In this document: positions 61,268-64,000 of the stretch, piece after piece | Layout of the letters: each line of letters begins with the position of its first letter | Position numbering within the stretch: the first letter of the stretch is position 1 | Assembly (NCBI RefSeq): GCF_000478885.1 | Contig: NC_022567.1 | Span: 868,001-932,000 of the forward strand | Source: Adlercreutzia equolifaciens DSM 19450 | GTDB taxonomy: Bacteria; Actinomycetota; Coriobacteriia; Coriobacteriales; Eggerthellaceae | DNA: 64,000 bases | Direction: 5' to 3' | The notes under the pieces: generated by a model | Told to the model about the DNA's origin: nothing | Databases searched by the model: none | What the model saw: only the letters and a program-made list of their open reading frames with translations | Made by a program: the position numbers and the translations under genes

Positions 61268-62269
61268 ATGGCGCGCGACGCTTTCGAGCCCCGGCGCATT
61301 TTGGTGACCGGCGGCGCCGGGTTCATCGGCAGCAACTTCGTCCACTGGGTAGTGGACAACCAGTCCGACGTGCACGTGACGGTGCTGGACGCGCTCACCC
61401 ACGCCGGGAACCGGGAGAACCTGGCCGGCATTCCCGAGGAGCGCCTGACGTTCGTCCACGGCGACATTTGCGACGCAGCGCTTCTGGAGGAGCTGTTCCC
61501 CAGCACCGACGCGGTGGTGCACTTTGCGGCGGAGTCCCACAACGACAACTCCATTGCCGACCCGGCGCCGTTTGTGCGCACCAACGTGGAGGGCACGTTC
61601 TGCCTTCTGGAGGCGGCGCGGCGCCACGGCACGCGCTTCCACCATATCTCGACCGACGAGGTGTACGGGGATTTGGCCTTGGACGACCCCGCGCGGTTCA
61701 ACGAGGAATCGCCCTATCGCCCCTCGAGCCCCTACAGCTCCACCAAGGCCGCTTCCGACATGCTCGTGCGGGCGTGGCGGCGCACCTACGGGCTCGATGT
61801 CACCATTTCGAACTGCTCAAACAACTATGGGCCGCGCCAGCACATTGAGAAGTTCATTCCCCATCAGATTGCCGCCGTGCTCACGGGAGGGCGTCCCCAG
61901 CTGTACGGCGACGGGTTGAACGTGCGCGACTGGATTCACGTGGACGACCATTCCTCGGCCGTGTGGACCATCCTCGCGCGTGGCGAGCCGGGGGAGACCT
62001 ACCTCATCGGTGCCGACGGGGAGCGCAGCAACCTGGAGGTGATGCGCGGCATCCTGGGGCGCATGGGGCGCGACGCCGACGACTTCGACTGGGTGCGCGA
62101 TAGGCCGGGCCACGACCGCCGCTACGCCATAGACTCCTCGAAGCTGCGCCGTGAGCTGGGCTGGCGCCCGCAGCACACCGATCTCGAGGCGGGGCTGGAC
62201 GAGACCATCCGCTGGTACCGCGAGAACGAAAGCTGGTGGCGCGGCGCCGCAGGCGGAAATCTTTGTTGA
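61268..62269 (+). CDS. rmlB: dTDP-glucose 4,6-dehydratase-like enzyme
   Basis: The 333-residue extended SDR has GGAGFIGSN near the N-terminus, HFAAESHNDNSIADP (family-diagnostic), STDEVYGDL with the catalytic Thr/Asp/Glu, YSSTKAASDM with YxxxK, NCSNNYGPRQHIEKFIP, and GLNVRDWIHVDDH. These are close to RmlB/RffG, which turns dTDP-glucose into dTDP-4-keto-6-deoxyglucose. The other rhamnose genes (rmlA, rmlC, rmlD) are not adjacent, so the final sugar could be something other than rhamnose. It starts 33 bp after dltC and may be co-transcribed. Confidence 0.88.
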   Translation: MARDAFEPRRILVTGGAGFIGSNFVHWVVDNQSDVHVTVLDALTHAGNRENLAGIPEERLTFVHGDICDAALLEELFPSTDAVVHFAAESHNDNSIADPAPFVRTNVEGTFCLLEAARRHGTRFHHISTDEVYGDLALDDPARFNEESPYRPSSPYSSTKAASDMLVRAWRRTYGLDVTISNCSNNYGPRQHIEKFIPHQIAAVLTGGRPQLYGDGLNVRDWIHVDDHSSAVWTILARGEPGETYLIGADGERSNLEVMRGILGRMGRDADDFDWVRDRPGHDRRYAIDSSKLRRELGWRPQHTDLEAGLDETIRWYRENESWWRGAAGGNLC

Positions 62270-62366
62270 CTTGGCGTCATCTTCTCGCGGGCGGGGATCC
62301 TCTCGCATAGTAGAATAGGGAATCATTCTTGAATCTGCCGCTGGCGCTCGTCGGGAAGGGGCCCTT

Positions 62367-64000
62367 ATGAAGCAATCGGGGAAGGCGTCGTTCCAGCATA
62401 TCCTCTCAGGCGTTCTGTCGGTTCTGGTGGCCGTCACGCTGGCGCTGTCGCTCGACGGCTATGGGGCGGTGGGGGCGGCCGTCATCGGCGATGCCGAGAC
62501 GCCCCTGGCCGATGCGCTGGCGAGCGCCGGCGTGGATGCTGCCGGCGAGGCGGCCGCGGCCGAGGCCGAGCGCGCGGAGAACCCGGGCGATTTGGGCTAC
62601 GTGCCCGGCGAGATCGTGGTCGTGTACGAGGAATTCGCCACAAAGGCCGAGAAGGACGCGGTGGGCGATTTGGTAGAGGGCGCGGTGGCCTCCGAGGAGG
62701 CCGTCTTCGAGGGAGGCGCGGCGGCCACGGTGGCGATATCTGACGAGCTCACTGTGGAGACGGCGGCCGGCATCGCCCAGGAGGATCCGGCGGTGAAGTA
62801 CGCCCTGCCGAACTACGTGGCCACGCCCATGGATGATCCTGTCGCCGGGGCCCAGGGGGCGGTGGCGGTGCCGGACGAGCGCCGGGGGCAGCAGTGGTAC
62901 CTCGATTACGTGGAGGCCCCGGCGGCCTGGGAGCTTCTGGCCCAGTGGGCCGCCGGCGTGGCCCCGGTGAAGGTGGGGGTCATCGACACGGGCGCCTCGC
63001 TTTCCCATCCCGACCTGGCCCGCGTCGTCGACCGCGCGCTGAGCGCCGAGGTCGTGCACGACGAGGGCGCGACGGCCGTCTCGGCGTGGCGCGGCGAGCC
63101 TCTGCGGGGCGACGGCTATGTGAACGGCAGCGCGGCGGTGGAGGAGTTCTCCAGCCACGGCACCCATGTGTGCGGCATCATCGCCGCCGAGGCGGGCAAT
63201 GGCGGCGTTCTGGGCGTGGCCAGCGGGGGCGACACGGCCGTGGCCAACGGAATCGTGGACTTGGTGGCCATCGACGCCTTCTCCGCGAAGGCCCAGGACA
63301 AGCGCGGCCAGTGGGTGGCCAACGGAACGCTGCAGGACATCCTGTTCGCGTTGGAGTACGCCCGCGACGCGGGCTGCTCGGTGGTGAACATGTCGCTGGA
63401 GTTCGATGTCGCAGACCAGAAGCTCGTCGACGTCTTCGAGGACGTCACGTCGGGGCTCGCGCGGTCCAACGACGTGCTCGTCGTTGCGGCCGCCGGCAAC
63501 AGCGGCGCCAATGCGCCCTGCGTGCCGGCCGTCTGCCCTAGCGTGATGGGCGTCGTCAGCCTCACGCAGAAGGGGCACGAGGGGGCCGGGTGGGGCAGCA
63601 TCGCCAAGGCCGCATGGATGAGCGGCGACGTGACGCGCTCGGCGTTTTCCAACTACGGTTCTTGGTGCGACATCGCCGCGCCCGGGGAGGGCATCCACTC
63701 CACCTTCCTCTCGCGGGGGACGAGCGACAGCTACGCGAACATGGACGGCACCTCCATGGCCTGCCCGGTGGTGAGCGCCGTGGCGGCCATGGTGCGGGCC
63801 GCCGACCCGACGCTCTCGGCGGCCGAGGTGCGCGACCTTCTGTGCCGCACGGCGGTGGACCTGTGCGATGCGGGCAAGGACGACCAGACCGGTTACGGCG
63901 CCGTGAACGCCCGGGCGGCGGTGGCGGCGGCTTTGCCGGCGGCGCAGGTGCCGGTGGCCGGCGGGGACGCCCAGGGCGGCGAGACGCCCCAGGGGACGTC
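62367..64000 (+). CDS. Secreted subtilisin-family (S8) protease, 3' part outside window
   Basis: The frame from ATG 62367 (GAAGGGG upstream) stays open to the window edge, 544 codons. A signal peptide (FQHILSGVLSVLVAVTLALSL) and a propeptide of about 130 residues (YVPGEIVVVYEEF, then DPAVKYALPNYVA) precede an S8 domain with Asp207 (VGVIDTGASLSHPDL), His264 (SSHGTHVCGIIAAE), the AAAGNSGA oxyanion Asn region and Ser463 (MDGTSMACPVVSAVAAM). The visible end is an Ala/Gly/Pro linker (AQVPVAGGDAQGGE), which suggests a C-terminal anchoring or binding domain follows, perhaps SLH as in the gene at 47095. A TAGAAT hexamer at 62311-62316 could be its -10 box. Confidence 0.9.
   Translation, partial: MKQSGKASFQHILSGVLSVLVAVTLALSLDGYGAVGAAVIGDAETPLADALASAGVDAAGEAAAAEAERAENPGDLGYVPGEIVVVYEEFATKAEKDAVGDLVEGAVASEEAVFEGGAAATVAISDELTVETAAGIAQEDPAVKYALPNYVATPMDDPVAGAQGAVAVPDERRGQQWYLDYVEAPAAWELLAQWAAGVAPVKVGVIDTGASLSHPDLARVVDRALSAEVVHDEGATAVSAWRGEPLRGDGYVNGSAAVEEFSSHGTHVCGIIAAEAGNGGVLGVASGGDTAVANGIVDLVAIDAFSAKAQDKRGQWVANGTLQDILFALEYARDAGCSVVNMSLEFDVADQKLVDVFEDVTSGLARSNDVLVVAAAGNSGANAPCVPAVCPSVMGVVSLTQKGHEGAGWGSIAKAAWMSGDVTRSAFSNYGSWCDIAAPGEGIHSTFLSRGTSDSYANMDGTSMACPVVSAVAAMVRAADPTLSAAEVRDLLCRTAVDLCDAGKDDQTGYGAVNARAAVAAALPAAQVPVAGGDAQGGETPQGT

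Noticed and set aside
1..64000. CRISPR arrays, tRNA and rRNA genes
   Set aside because: I scanned for regularly spaced repeats, cloverleaf-like segments and rRNA-like stretches and found none that I could support.

Overview
The window looks like a chromosomal segment of a high-GC Gram-positive bacterium. The best guess is a Coriobacteriia member (Eggerthellaceae-like). The reasons are the GC-rich, GTG/TTG-rich genes with Shine-Dalgarno sites, the cell-wall-binding repeat and SLH proteins, an accessory-type SecA, and a teichoic-acid-like gene set in an otherwise actinobacterial style genome. The genus is inferred from composition and gene content only.

Almost everything here builds, exports or decorates a cell-surface phosphopolymer. 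From left to right: 1-5.9 kb holds two related polytopic membrane proteins (DUF6541-like), a CDP-glycerol glycerophosphotransferase-type polymerase and a TagG/TagH-type ABC exporter. 6-11 kb is an operon with a second polymerase, a TarI-like CDP-ribitol synthase, an SDR epimerase/dehydratase and a glycosyltransferase. 11-14.2 kb has two further glycosyltransferases on the minus strand. 14.6-19.6 kb has a secreted cell-wall-binding repeat protein, an LtaS-like sulfatase-fold membrane protein and a YidC-domain/glycerophosphotransferase fusion.

20.2-25.2 kb is a lower-GC insert that does not fit the polymer theme: an AAA ATPase, a protein with a C-terminal HEPN-type RNase motif, and a retron-type reverse transcriptase fused to a trypsin-like protease (interrupted by a one-base frameshift), followed by a degraded IS256-family element. 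I read this as a defence island.

26-34 kb returns to envelope genes: acyltransferase 3, DUF6020 membrane protein, a GtrB/DPM1-like glycosyltransferase and two large membrane proteins. 34.4-40 kb holds a major SLH surface protein and SecA (probably SecA2). An intact IS256-family element next to a fragment of a relative sits at 40-41.5 kb. 41.5-47 kb has two DUF6020 proteins flanking a polysaccharide pyruvyl transferase, the enzyme class that creates the ligand for SLH domains. 47-49 kb is a subtilase with SLH repeats.

49-64 kb contains an acetyltransferase, a TagD/Gfo-Idh-MocA fusion, a HisC-like aminotransferase, an opine-dehydrogenase-family protein, a GT2/glycerophosphotransferase fusion, a complete dltD-dltX-dltA-dltB-dltC D-alanylation operon (dltX is a 54-residue microprotein), an RmlB-like dehydratase and the start of another secreted subtilase. 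Together the genes suggest a poly(polyol-phosphate) cell-wall polymer that is D-alanylated and pyruvylated, exported by an ABC transporter, and used to hold SLH proteins on the surface.
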